Positions 52,185 through 62,315 of a stretch of DNA of 64,000 bases are shown here, piece after piece; the first letter of the stretch is position 1, and each line of letters opens with the position of its first letter. The notes beneath the pieces were generated by a model. It made no database searches. It worked only from the letters and a program-made list of their open reading frames with translations, and had not been told where the DNA came from. The position numbers were made by a program, and so were the translations under genes. Source of the DNA: Hyphomicrobiaceae bacterium (GTDB lineage Bacteria; Pseudomonadota; Alphaproteobacteria; Rhizobiales; Hyphomicrobiaceae); the NCBI GenBank assembly GCA_008933705.1, contig WBUN01000027.1, positions 1 through 64,000 of the forward strand. The letters run 5' to 3'.

Positions 52185-52525
52185 AGCGGGGTGTGCGATG
52201 CGGGCATGACGTCGGTGTTGGCTGATCGGTTCGCATTTCACTGCGATGGTGGGCACTCGCGCGCACCCCACCCGCCAGCGTCACCCCCGCGAAGGCGGGG
52301 GGCCAGTGCACCGGGCTGCACGGACAATGCTTGCCGCGGAGCACGCCCGCGGCCGCGCGCGCCATTTCAGCGGCGCGCACACCTCTGTTGCGAAGTGTCC
52401 TGGGTGCCCGCCTACGCGGGCATGACGTCAGAGGAGGTGCTCGCCATCATGCCGGAGGAGGCGCGTCTTCGACCATGCCGGAGTAGGCGCGTCTCCGACG
52501 CGGCGCCGGCAGGACGGAGCAGAGC

Positions 52526-53458
52526 TCAGAATGCCACCTTGTCTCCGCCCTTGAGCTCGAGGATTTCGCGGGCCTCGTCGGAGGAGGCGATCTCGAGGCC
52601 GAGACCCTCGATGATCTGGCGCGCCTTGGTCACCTGCTCGGCGTTGCTCTTCGCCAGCCGGCCGGGCCCGAGCCACAGAGAATCCTCCAGCCCAACGCGC
52701 ACGTTGCCGCCCATCGACGCGGCCATGGCGGCGATCGGGAGCTGGTTGCGGCCTGCGCCCAGCACGCTCCAGCGATACTGGTCGCCGAACAGGCGGTCGG
52801 CCGTGCGCTTCATCATCATCACGTCCTCGGGATGCGGTCCGATGCCGCCCAGGATGCCGAACACGGACTGGATGAAGAACGGCGGCTTGACCACGCCGCG
52901 GTCAGCGAAATGGCGCAGCGTGTAGAGATGGCCGATGTCGTAGCACTCGATCTCGAAGCGCGTGCCGTTCTCGGCGCAGGTGGTGAGGATGTATTCGATG
53001 TCGGCGAACGTGTTCTTGAAGATGCGCTCGCGCGAGCCTTCCAGATACGGCCTCTCCCAGGCGTGCTTGAACTCCTTCTGCCGGGCGAGCATGGGGAAGA
53101 GGCCGAAGTTCATGCTGCCCATGTTGAGGCTCGCCACCTCCGGCTTGAAGGTCGCCGCGGGGCGCACGCGCTCCTCGATCGACATGGTAGGTGCGCCGCC
53201 GGTCGTGATGTTCACCACGCAGTTGGAGCGCTGCTTGATCACCTTGAGGAAAGGCGCGAAGGCTTCCGGCGACTGATCGGGGCTGCCGTCCTTCGGGTTG
53301 CGCGCATGCAGATGCACCACGGCCGCACCCGCTTCCGCCGCGCCGACGGCCGCATCCGCGATCTCGCTCGCCGTGACGGGCAGGTGCGGCGACATCGACG
53401 GCGTGTGGATCGAGCCGGTGACGGCGCAGGTGATGATGACTTTGCGGGCTTTCGCCAT
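52526..53458 (-). CDS. Beta-keto acid cleavage enzyme (BKACE / DUF849 family)
   Basis: KVIITCAVTGSIHTPSMSPHLPVTASEIADAAVGAAEAGAAVVHLHARNPKDG; FEIECYDIGHL; VRVGLEDSLWLG. Confidence 0.93.
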   Translation of the reverse strand: MAKARKVIITCAVTGSIHTPSMSPHLPVTASEIADAAVGAAEAGAAVVHLHARNPKDGSPDQSPEAFAPFLKVIKQRSNCVVNITTGGAPTMSIEERVRPAATFKPEVASLNMGSMNFGLFPMLARQKEFKHAWERPYLEGSRERIFKNTFADIEYILTTCAENGTRFEIECYDIGHLYTLRHFADRGVVKPPFFIQSVFGILGGIGPHPEDVMMMKRTADRLFGDQYRWSVLGAGRNQLPIAAMAASMGGNVRVGLEDSLWLGPGRLAKSNAEQVTKARQIIEGLGLEIASSDEAREILELKGGDKVAF

Positions 53459-53477
53459 GGAATGCGTCTCCTCCATT

Positions 53478-53567
53478 GTCATCCCGGGCCTTGTGCCCGG
53501 GATCCAGCCGACCGCTGGCTCCGAAGCTTGCTGCACGATGGATCCCGGCGACAAGCGCCGGGATGAC
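53478..53567. repeat. Type-C paired-hairpin element filling the dehydrogenase-BKACE gap
   Basis: gtcatCCCGGGCcttgtGCCCGGgatcc ... ggATCCCGGCGacaaGCGCCGGGATgac. Confidence 0.88.
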
Positions 53568-53571
53568 TTCG

Positions 53572-54507
53572 TCACTCTGATTTTGGCTGAGACCTCTTGT
53601 GCGCCACCAGCGCGGCGATGCGGTCGTCGCGCCAGCGCTGCTTCTTCAGGATGTCCTCGCCCGACGGCGCCAGGCCCCAGCTCGCGGTCGCCCGCGCCAC
53701 GTTGTCCTTGCCCCAGACGGCCGGCGTGACCGGCGCCGAGGAGAGCTTGAGCAGCGTCTCGCCGTAGCGGGCGCAGTAGTCGGGGATGCCGCCCGGGGCA
53801 TTGAGCTCGATGGTCTCGAACGGGCCCATGAACGCCCACCGGAGGCCGAGACCGTCGCGGATCGTCTTGTCGAGATCCTCGGCGGAGACATAGCCCTCGC
53901 CCACCAGGCGGAACGCCTCCGACAGCAGCACCGCCTGCATGCGGTTGAGGATGAAGCCGTCGATCTCCTTCTTCACGACGATCGGCACCTGGCCGACGTC
54001 CTCGTAGACGGCGCGGGCGCGTTTGATGGTGTCGGGTGCGGTCCAGGGTGCGCCGCACAGCTCCACAATCGGCACCACGTGCGGCGGATTGACAGGATGG
54101 GCGATGAGGCAGCGGTGGCGGCCGGCCAGCTTTTCGGTGAAGCGCGAGGCGACGATGGCGGAGGAAGAGGAGGCGAGGATGGCAGATGCGGGGGCGGCGG
54201 CGTCGAGCCTGGCAAACGTCTCGAGCTTGACGTCGAGGCGCTCGGGTCCGCTTTCCTGCACGAAGGCGGCATCCTTGACCGCCGCTTCGAGCGTGGCCGC
54301 CACCGTGATGCGTCCGGCGGCCGCCGCGGGGTCCTTGGCGAGGCCGTGGCGGGCGACGTCATGCAGCGACTGCGCGATCAGCTCCGGGGCGGCGGCGAGC
54401 GCGGCCCTGTCGGGGTCCCACAGCACCACGTCCCGTCCGGCCCGCGCGAAAACGCTGGCCCAGGCCCGGCCGATCAGGCCCACTCCGATCATGGCGACCT
54501 TCGCCAT
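53572..54507 (-). CDS. 3-hydroxyacyl-CoA dehydrogenase-fold enzyme (L-gulonate/L-carnitine dehydrogenase, lambda-crystallin-like)
   Basis: MAKVAMIGVGLIGRAWASVFARAGRDVVLWD, SSSSAIVASRFTEKLAGRHRCLIAHPVNPPHVVPIVEL, KKEIDGFILNRMQ. Confidence 0.88.
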   Translation of the reverse strand: MAKVAMIGVGLIGRAWASVFARAGRDVVLWDPDRAALAAAPELIAQSLHDVARHGLAKDPAAAAGRITVAATLEAAVKDAAFVQESGPERLDVKLETFARLDAAAPASAILASSSSAIVASRFTEKLAGRHRCLIAHPVNPPHVVPIVELCGAPWTAPDTIKRARAVYEDVGQVPIVVKKEIDGFILNRMQAVLLSEAFRLVGEGYVSAEDLDKTIRDGLGLRWAFMGPFETIELNAPGGIPDYCARYGETLLKLSSAPVTPAVWGKDNVARATASWGLAPSGEDILKKQRWRDDRIAALVAHKRSQPKSE

Positions 54508-54727
54508 CCGCCTCCTCCGCTCGTTGCATCCTCCATGGCAGCCTAGCATGCGCCGGCGCATGCGCTACCCCCTCCTGTTGCGCGCCGCTGCCGAGCGGTC
54601 GTAAGTCATGGCCTCACGTCCTCCTCCCTCAAGGGGAGGGACGACGTGGCGTACAAGACTATGATCTCATGCCGGCTGCGCGCCGCGCGAATTCCCGGAT
54701 GACATCTCAGTGGAGGGAGCGAACACC

Positions 54728-55504
54728 ATGGATCTCGACGTCAAAGGATTGCGGGTGCTGGTCACGGCCGGGGCTGCGGGCATCGGGCTCGAGATTGCCC
54801 GCGCATTCGTGCGCGAGGGCGCGCGCGTGCACATCTGCGACGTCGATACGGCGGCGCTGGCAGCGGTCAAGAAGAGCGATCCTGCGCTCACCCAGTCGGC
54901 CTGCGACGTCTCGGACCGGGCGCAGGTGGCAAAGCTGTTCGACGATGCCTTGAAGGCATTGGGCGGACTAGACTGCCTCGTCAACAATGCAGGCATCGCC
55001 GGGCCGACGGGGCGCGTCGAGGAGATAAACCCCGAGGACTGGGAGCGCTGCCTCGCCATCGACCTCACCGGCCAGTTCAACTGCACGCGGCTCGCCGTCC
55101 CGCACCTCAAGCAGTCGAAGAACGCCAGCATCATGAACCTGTCCTCGCAGGCAGGTAAGCATGGTTTTCCCCTGCGCTCTCCCTACGCGGCGGCCAAGTG
55201 GGGCGTGATCGGCTTCACCAAGTCGATCGCCGTCGAGCTCGGCCCCTTCGGCATCCGCGTCAACGCGCTGCTGCCGGGCCTCGTTGCCGGCGACCGCATC
55301 CGCCGCGTCATCGAGGCCAAGGCGCAGGAGAACGGCATCTCCTTCAAGGAGCAGGAGGCCGCCATGTTCCGCTCCGTATCGATCAAGGACTACGTCACCC
55401 CGCAGCAGCTCGCCGACATGGTGGTGTTCACGGCGAGCCCCCGCGCCAAGACCGTCTCGGGGCAGGCAATCTCCGTGTGCGGGGACACCAATATGCTGGG
55501 GTGA
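54728..55504 (+). CDS. SDR-family oxidoreductase
   Basis: VLVTAGAAGIGLEIARAF, LVNNAGIAGPTG, YAAAKWGVIGFTKSIAVELGPFGIRVNALLPG. Confidence 0.92.
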   Translation: MDLDVKGLRVLVTAGAAGIGLEIARAFVREGARVHICDVDTAALAAVKKSDPALTQSACDVSDRAQVAKLFDDALKALGGLDCLVNNAGIAGPTGRVEEINPEDWERCLAIDLTGQFNCTRLAVPHLKQSKNASIMNLSSQAGKHGFPLRSPYAAAKWGVIGFTKSIAVELGPFGIRVNALLPGLVAGDRIRRVIEAKAQENGISFKEQEAAMFRSVSIKDYVTPQQLADMVVFTASPRAKTVSGQAISVCGDTNMLG

Positions 55505-55523
55505 GCCGCGGCCGGCACGCGGG

Positions 55524-55548
55524 CCGCCCTTCGACGGGCTCAGGGCGG
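55524..55548. repeat. Single (half) type-B hairpin
   Basis: CCGCCC-TTCGACGGGCTCA-GGGCGG. Confidence 0.8.
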
Positions 55549-55926
55549 AGGCGACGGTAGCGGCCGCAGGCTTTTTCTCCCCGCATGCGGGGAAAAGAAG
55601 ATCACGGCAGAGCCGTGCCTCCGGCCCGAGCCCTCTCCCGATGGGGAGAGCGAATGCTGGCCGCCCACCCTTCCGTGCGGCTCCGGACGGTGGCCGCTTG
55701 CAGCAAATCCGCCACACCTGCAGCGCTGGCAAGGCATTGGAAGATCAGGGATTCACAAGTCGGAACTGGCAGCCTGAAGACTGCGGGCCGGCATTCTTCC
55801 CCAACACGGCTCGCGCTGCCCTTTGACCCTCGCTGTCGCCATGCCTACATGTGGCGCCCGTAAGCTTCCGGTTGAACCCACCACCGAGTCCCTCTCCTCG
55901 CTTTCCTCCAACTCTTGCGAAAGACC

Positions 55927-56502
55927 ATGCCCTCCAAACACGAAGGCTTGCGCCCGCTGCCGCAACTGATCTTCGGCTCCCGCTGGCTGCAGGTGCCCCT
56001 CTACCTCGGCCTGATCGTCGCCCAAGGCGTCTACGTCATCCTGTTCCTGAAGGAGCTGTGGCACCTCGTGCTGCACGCCGCCACCATCGGCGAGCAGCAG
56101 ATCATGCTGATCGTGCTCGGCCTCATCGACGTGGTGATGATCTCCAACCTGCTGGTGATGGTGATCGTCGGCGGCTACGAGACGTTCGTCTCGCGCCTGC
56201 AGCTCAAGGGCCACCCGGACCAGCCGGAGTGGCTGGACCAGGTCAACGCCAGCGTTCTCAAGATCAAGCTGGCGCTGGCCATCATCGGCATCTCGTCGAT
56301 CCACCTGCTCAGGACCTTCATCGAGGCCGGCAACCTCGGCTCAGGCAAGTCCACCTACACCGAGGCCGCCATCATGTGGCAGGTCATCATCCACGCCCTC
56401 TTCATCCTGTCCGCCATCGGCATCGCCCTCGTCGACCGGCTGGGAGCGCACAACCACGCGCCGGTGAAGGTGGAGGCGGTGGGGCATCAGGGGGCTTCGT
56501 AA
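55927..56502 (+). CDS. UPF0114 / YqhA-like membrane protein
   Basis: LIFGSRWLQVPLYLGLIVAQGVYVILFLKELWHL, VMISNLLVMVIVGGYETFVSRL, IHLLRTFIEAG. Confidence 0.88.
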   Translation: MPSKHEGLRPLPQLIFGSRWLQVPLYLGLIVAQGVYVILFLKELWHLVLHAATIGEQQIMLIVLGLIDVVMISNLLVMVIVGGYETFVSRLQLKGHPDQPEWLDQVNASVLKIKLALAIIGISSIHLLRTFIEAGNLGSGKSTYTEAAIMWQVIIHALFILSAIGIALVDRLGAHNHAPVKVEAVGHQGAS

Positions 56503-56810
56503 AGGCCGGCGCCGCCGGCCGCCACCCTCGCCGTTGTCGTCGAGGGCCGTGATGTGGCATGGGCAGTGGTCACCCATGCTCGCTTCACAGTTTGTTATCC
56601 ATAATTCCTCGCAATTTTCAAAAAATGCCACCCATGCGCCGGGCGCTAAGAAGCTTTGAAGGATGCCATGTCCATCCTTCCCGGCGGGGTGAGCTTTCAC
56701 AACAAGCGCATCGCGCTCGCAAAGGTGCGGCCACGCACGGCGCATGACCGCGCTTGCGCGTGGGCGGACCTTGGACGCGAACGTGAACAGGTGATCGATA
56801 CAGGTTGGCA

Positions 56811-58694
56811 ATGCGCATCACAGCACTCTCGAGAATTGCCGGCGCTGCAATCGCCGCGGGCATCATGGTGATCGTCGGTACCGGATGGCTTGCAATGCGC
56901 GAGCTGAGCGTCAACGGCCCGATCTACCAGCGCATCGCCGCCGGCAAGGACCTCATCGCCAACGTGGTTCCGCCCCCTGCCTACATCATCGAAGCCTTTC
57001 TCGAGGCAACAACGATCATCAAGGAACCGTGGACTTACGAGCCCGGGCGCAAACGCCTGGCAAAGCTACGCAAGGAGTACGATGAGCGCCATGAGTTCTG
57101 GAGCCGGCAGGCGCTCGCCCCGGCCCTGCGCAGCCAGTTCCTGAAGGCGGCGCATGAACCGGCGAAGTATTTCTGGGAGATCGTCGATGACTCCTTCCTT
57201 CCGGCAATCCAGGCGGGCAATAGCGAAGCGGCCAGCGACGCCTATCTGCAGATGGTCGAGGCCTACCGCGCCCATCGCAGCGCCATCGACGAGGTCATCA
57301 CCCTTGCCAAGCGGAGCAATGCAGGCCTGGAGCACTTGGCCACCGAGAGAGAGCATACCATTCTCGCCACGATGGCGATCCTGACGGCCCTGGTCGTCGC
57401 CTTCGTTGTCGCCTGCATCCTCGGCACCATCTCCTGGGTGGTAGGACCGATCGTGCGCATGCAGGAGGCCATGCGGCGGCTCGCCGGCGGCGATCTCAAG
57501 GTTTCCATTCCCAGCCTGCATCGCAGGGACGAAATCGGCGACATGGCCGGAGCCGTCCAGGTGTTCCACACCAGCGCCGTGGAGCGCAGCACGATGAACC
57601 GCGAGGCGCGCCTTCTCTCGCAGCTCAATGAGTGGCTGCAGTCCTGCAAGTCCCTGGAAGAGCTCTACCGCATGGTCGGCGAGTTCCTGTCGAAGCTGCT
57701 GCCGGGCTGTGCCGGCCACCTCTACATCTATGCCAACTCGCGCGACATCCTGGAAAGCGCCACCGCCTGGAATGGCGCGCATTCGGCACCGGCGATTCAT
57801 CCGGATGACTGCTGGGGTCTGCGGCGGGGGCGCACCTACACGTTCGGCGAGAACGAGATCGACTTTCCCTGCGCCCATGTCGAAACCGCAACGTCAGACT
57901 ACTGCTGCATCCCGATCCTGGCTCATGGCGACACGATCGGCCTGCTCCACCTCGAGTTCGGGCGCGGTCATGGGGCAAACGCGAGCCACCCTTGCACGGA
58001 CGCCATCTCCGAACAGAGACGGCTCGGCCTCGTCTGCGCCGAGCACATCAGCCTCGCCATTGCCAACGTCAAACTGCGCGATCAGTTGCGCGACCAGTCC
58101 ATTCGCGATGCGCTGACGGGCCTCTACAACAGGCGCTACCTGCTGGAGACCTGCCGGCGGGAGTTCTCCAGGGCGGCGCGGTCGGGACAGAGCGTGAGCC
58201 TGTTCTCCATCGACGTCGATCACTTCAAGAAATACAACGACAACCACGGCCACGATGCCGGCGACACCGTGCTGCGCGCCGTGGGCGACTGCCTCAAGAG
58301 CAGCTTCCGCGACGAGGACGTTCCTTGCCGCTTTGGCGGGGAGGAGTTTGTCGTGGTCCTGCCCGGCGCAGGTGCGGACGCTGCCGCCCGCAAGGCCGAG
58401 GAACTGCGGAGCAAGGTGGAATCGCTGGTCGTGCGCTATGTCGACGGCAACCTGCCGCGCATCACGATCTCGATCGGCGTCGCCGTGTTCCCGCACTGCG
58501 GGGACAACCCGCAAGCCGTCCTGAAAGCAGCAGACGAGGCGCTCTACCGGGCCAAGGAGGAGGGCCGCAATCGCGTCGTGCTGTCGCCGGGCATCAACGC
58601 ACCGCAGACGATGCAGCGCATGCTCGCCACGAGCTTTGCCGCGCCTGCCGGTGGCCAGCACCGATCCGATGACGCGGGTGCCAGGGCCGCCTGA
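56811..58694 (+). CDS. Membrane diguanylate cyclase: periplasmic sensor-HAMP-GAF-like-GGDEF
   Basis: Two TM segments flanking a ~150 aa region, HAMP, GAF-like, RDALTGLYNRRYL, FSIDVDHFKKYND, GGEEF, I-site RDED 5 residues upstream. Confidence 0.92.
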   Translation: MRITALSRIAGAAIAAGIMVIVGTGWLAMRELSVNGPIYQRIAAGKDLIANVVPPPAYIIEAFLEATTIIKEPWTYEPGRKRLAKLRKEYDERHEFWSRQALAPALRSQFLKAAHEPAKYFWEIVDDSFLPAIQAGNSEAASDAYLQMVEAYRAHRSAIDEVITLAKRSNAGLEHLATEREHTILATMAILTALVVAFVVACILGTISWVVGPIVRMQEAMRRLAGGDLKVSIPSLHRRDEIGDMAGAVQVFHTSAVERSTMNREARLLSQLNEWLQSCKSLEELYRMVGEFLSKLLPGCAGHLYIYANSRDILESATAWNGAHSAPAIHPDDCWGLRRGRTYTFGENEIDFPCAHVETATSDYCCIPILAHGDTIGLLHLEFGRGHGANASHPCTDAISEQRRLGLVCAEHISLAIANVKLRDQLRDQSIRDALTGLYNRRYLLETCRREFSRAARSGQSVSLFSIDVDHFKKYNDNHGHDAGDTVLRAVGDCLKSSFRDEDVPCRFGGEEFVVVLPGAGADAAARKAEELRSKVESLVVRYVDGNLPRITISIGVAVFPHCGDNPQAVLKAADEALYRAKEEGRNRVVLSPGINAPQTMQRMLATSFAAPAGGQHRSDDAGARAA

Positions 58695-58764
58695 TGCCAG
58701 CTCGAGGGCTCACCCGGACCAGCCGGAGGGGCCCGATCAAGACCCAGATTCCTCAAAGATTTCA

Positions 58765-58839
<75 letters not shown>

Positions 58840-59217
58840 TGAAGCGGAAGGCGGCGAAATGGCACTCCGCCGCGGCAATGGCGCGGGGTATGCCATAGCC
58901 GGCCCACCGCGGCAAGCCGCAGGCTGGGGCCGGGGTGACGTCGGTCACCGTGTGGGGCCGCTCGTTCCGCCGCAAACAGTTGAGTCCGAGGGGCGAGCAA
59001 GCCCCAGCATGACAGCCACCTTCTGCTTGTTTGAGACATAACGCCGGTTGGTCGGCCGTCCGCACAGGCCGTCCGCACAGGCCGCCCGCTCGGGCAAGCC
59101 ACCGCCGCAGCCGCGTGGAGGCGCCACGCGGCCCTGCCCGGCGCCGCGCGCATATCGCGGGGGCGGCCCGGCGTGATAGGGATGCTCGAAAAGGCGGCAT
59201 AACCGGGAAGACGCTCA

Positions 59218-60465
59218 ATGGTCGCAGGTGCATTGCAGGACACGGACCGGCAGGGGGCCCGGGCGAGCGAGCTGCAGACGCTGGCGACCGTCTCGGCGGC
59301 CCACCTCGTCAGCCACATCTACATCATGACGCTGCCGGTGCTGCTGCCCTTCCTCAAGGAGCGATACGGCGTCGGCTTCTTCGAGCTGGGCCTTGCCATC
59401 ACCACCTTCAACGTCGTCACTGCCCTGACGCAGGCGCCGACCGGCTTCCTCGTCGACCGCGTCGGGCCGCGTGGCGTGCTGATGGCCGGGCTGAGCCTCG
59501 GCGGCCTCGCCTTCGCGATGCTGGGCTTCACGACGTCCTACCCGCTGCTGATCGCCGCCGCCTTCCTGGGCGGCCTTGCCAACTGCGTGTACCACCCGGC
59601 CGACTACGCCATCCTGGCCGACGGCATCGCCGAGCACCGGATCGGCCGCGCCTTCTCCATCCACACCTTCGCGGGCTTCCTGGGCGGCGCGCTGGCGCCC
59701 CCGGTGCTGCTCGGCCTGCTGGCATTCGCGGGCTTCACCACGGCGCTCGTGTTCGTCGGCCTGCTCGGTCCGCTGGCGGCTGTCGCGCTGGCGCTGACGC
59801 CGCCGCCCAAGGCCAGGGAGGCGGTGTCCAAGGCGCACCCGGTCGAGGCGAAGGCCAAAGGCGCTCGGGGCGCTACCGCGGGGCTGCTCACCCCCGCCAT
59901 CCTCGGGCTGACGGTGTTCTTTACGCTGATCTCGCTGACCAACGGGGCCATGGGCGGCTTCTCCGTCGTCGCCTTCATCGGCGGGCACGGCCTGTCGCTC
60001 GCCGCCGCCAACACGGCGCTGACGGCCTTCCTCATCTGCGGGGCGCTCGGCGTGCTGGCGGGCGGGTCGCTGGCCGACCGGACGCGGCGGCACGGCGAGG
60101 TGGCGGCGCTGGGCTACGGGGTGAGCGCGCTGATCGTGGTCGGCATCGCACTGCTGACGCCGCCGGTCGCGGTCATCGTCGTGGCCATGGCGCTGTCGGG
60201 CTTCCTGACCGGCATCATCCAGCCCTCCCGCGACATGCTGGTGCGCAAGGCGGCCCCGCCCGGCGCCGTCGGCCGCGCCTTCGGCATCGTATCCACCGGA
60301 TTCAACATCGGCGGCATCATCGGCCCGCTGCTGCTCGGCTGGATCATGGACAATGCCTCCCCGCGCTGGGTGTTCGGGGCCGGGGCCGCGTTCATGGCGG
60401 CCATTGCCGTGTTCGGCCTGATGAGCGAGCGGCGCAGCGCGGCGCGGGCGGCGGAAGCGCGCTGA
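59218..60465 (+). CDS. MFS transporter
   Basis: 12-TM-like hydrophobic pattern; GFLVDRVGPRGVLMAGLSLGGLAF; GSLADRTRRHGEVA. Confidence 0.9.
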   Translation: MVAGALQDTDRQGARASELQTLATVSAAHLVSHIYIMTLPVLLPFLKERYGVGFFELGLAITTFNVVTALTQAPTGFLVDRVGPRGVLMAGLSLGGLAFAMLGFTTSYPLLIAAAFLGGLANCVYHPADYAILADGIAEHRIGRAFSIHTFAGFLGGALAPPVLLGLLAFAGFTTALVFVGLLGPLAAVALALTPPPKAREAVSKAHPVEAKAKGARGATAGLLTPAILGLTVFFTLISLTNGAMGGFSVVAFIGGHGLSLAAANTALTAFLICGALGVLAGGSLADRTRRHGEVAALGYGVSALIVVGIALLTPPVAVIVVAMALSGFLTGIIQPSRDMLVRKAAPPGAVGRAFGIVSTGFNIGGIIGPLLLGWIMDNASPRWVFGAGAAFMAAIAVFGLMSERRSAARAAEAR

Positions 60466-60574
60466 GGGCGGTGCGCCGAAGCGGCACGCCCCGAACTTGT
60501 GCGGTGCACGCGACGCACGTAATGTGGCGGCATACGCGCCGGGGGGCCTTTGGGGGCACGCGCGCGAAGGACGA

Positions 60575-60736
60575 ATGATGGCGCAGGGTGCGAAAACGGC
60601 AAAAGCGTCGGCGGGCGACAAGCGCCGCGAGCGGCTGGCCGCTGAGCTGAGGTCGAACCTCGCCAAGCGCAAGCAGCAGGCGCGCACCCGCGCCGCAGCG
60701 GAGGCGCCCTCCGGGGGCAGCCGGCCGACCGAATGA
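60575..60736 (+). CDS. Small basic hypothetical protein upstream of murA
   Basis: [53 protein letters not shown]; typical short lysine/arginine-rich ORF preceding murA. Confidence 0.55.
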   Translation: MMAQGAKTAKASAGDKRRERLAAELRSNLAKRKQQARTRAAAEAPSGGSRPTE

Positions 60737-60806
60737 GCGGAGCGCCCCGTTTGCGTCCGTTGCACGCCGTGCGTCGCGCCTGAAGACGAAGCCACGAGGG
60801 AACCAC

Positions 60807-62102
<1,296 letters not shown>

Positions 62103-62162
62103 GGTCCTTCCGATTTGGCGCAAGCGCGTGCCAGCCGCACTCCGCCTGTCATCGCGTTTCCC

Positions 62163-62232
62163 CGCGGTGAGCCTGTCGAACCGCGCGGCCGCAACGGTGC
62201 CTCACAGCCGTTCTTCGACAGGCTCAGAACGG
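62163..62232. repeat. Type-B paired hairpins downstream of murA (inverted copy of 38160-38230)
   Basis: CGCGG-TGAGCCTGTCGAA-CCGCG ... CCGTTC-TTCGACAGGCTCA-GAACGG. Confidence 0.88.
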
Positions 62233-62315
62233 GGTTGTGCATTAGGGCCTCCTGGGCTCCGGCTCTGCGCTTCGCTCCAGCCGGGTTGACAGTTGGAGCG
62301 AGGTGCGCTGGAGCT

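Larger units (their letters stand above)
51041..52430. repeat. Higher-order tandem repeat array (~336-bp period) built from type-A and type-B palindromic modules
   Basis: Type-A modules at 51041-51180, 51244-51395, 51579-51730, 51915-52093, 52279-52430; type-B modules at 51428-51486, 51763-51821, 52126-52184; linker gcgggcatgacgtcggtgttggctgatcggttcg recurs after A1 and each B. Confidence 0.93.

Noticed and set aside
51058-52380. Several ORFs inside the repeat array (e.g. MVRQAHHGGPFQPEGAPHVTSFPRRREPRTLRNAG...)
   Set aside because: Translations of palindromic repeat modules; frames come from repeat periodicity, not from a gene. The typical ...TSFPRRREPR... strings are known repeat-derived pseudo-translations.
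51041-52430. CRISPR array
   Set aside because: Units are long (~60-150 bp), palindromic and arranged with a ~336-bp period; linkers are also repeated instead of unique spacers, and there are no cas genes.
55851-56552. 233-aa plus-strand ORF in another frame over the UPF0114 gene
   Set aside because: Out-of-frame, R/P/H-rich shadow of the clear UPF0114 membrane protein.
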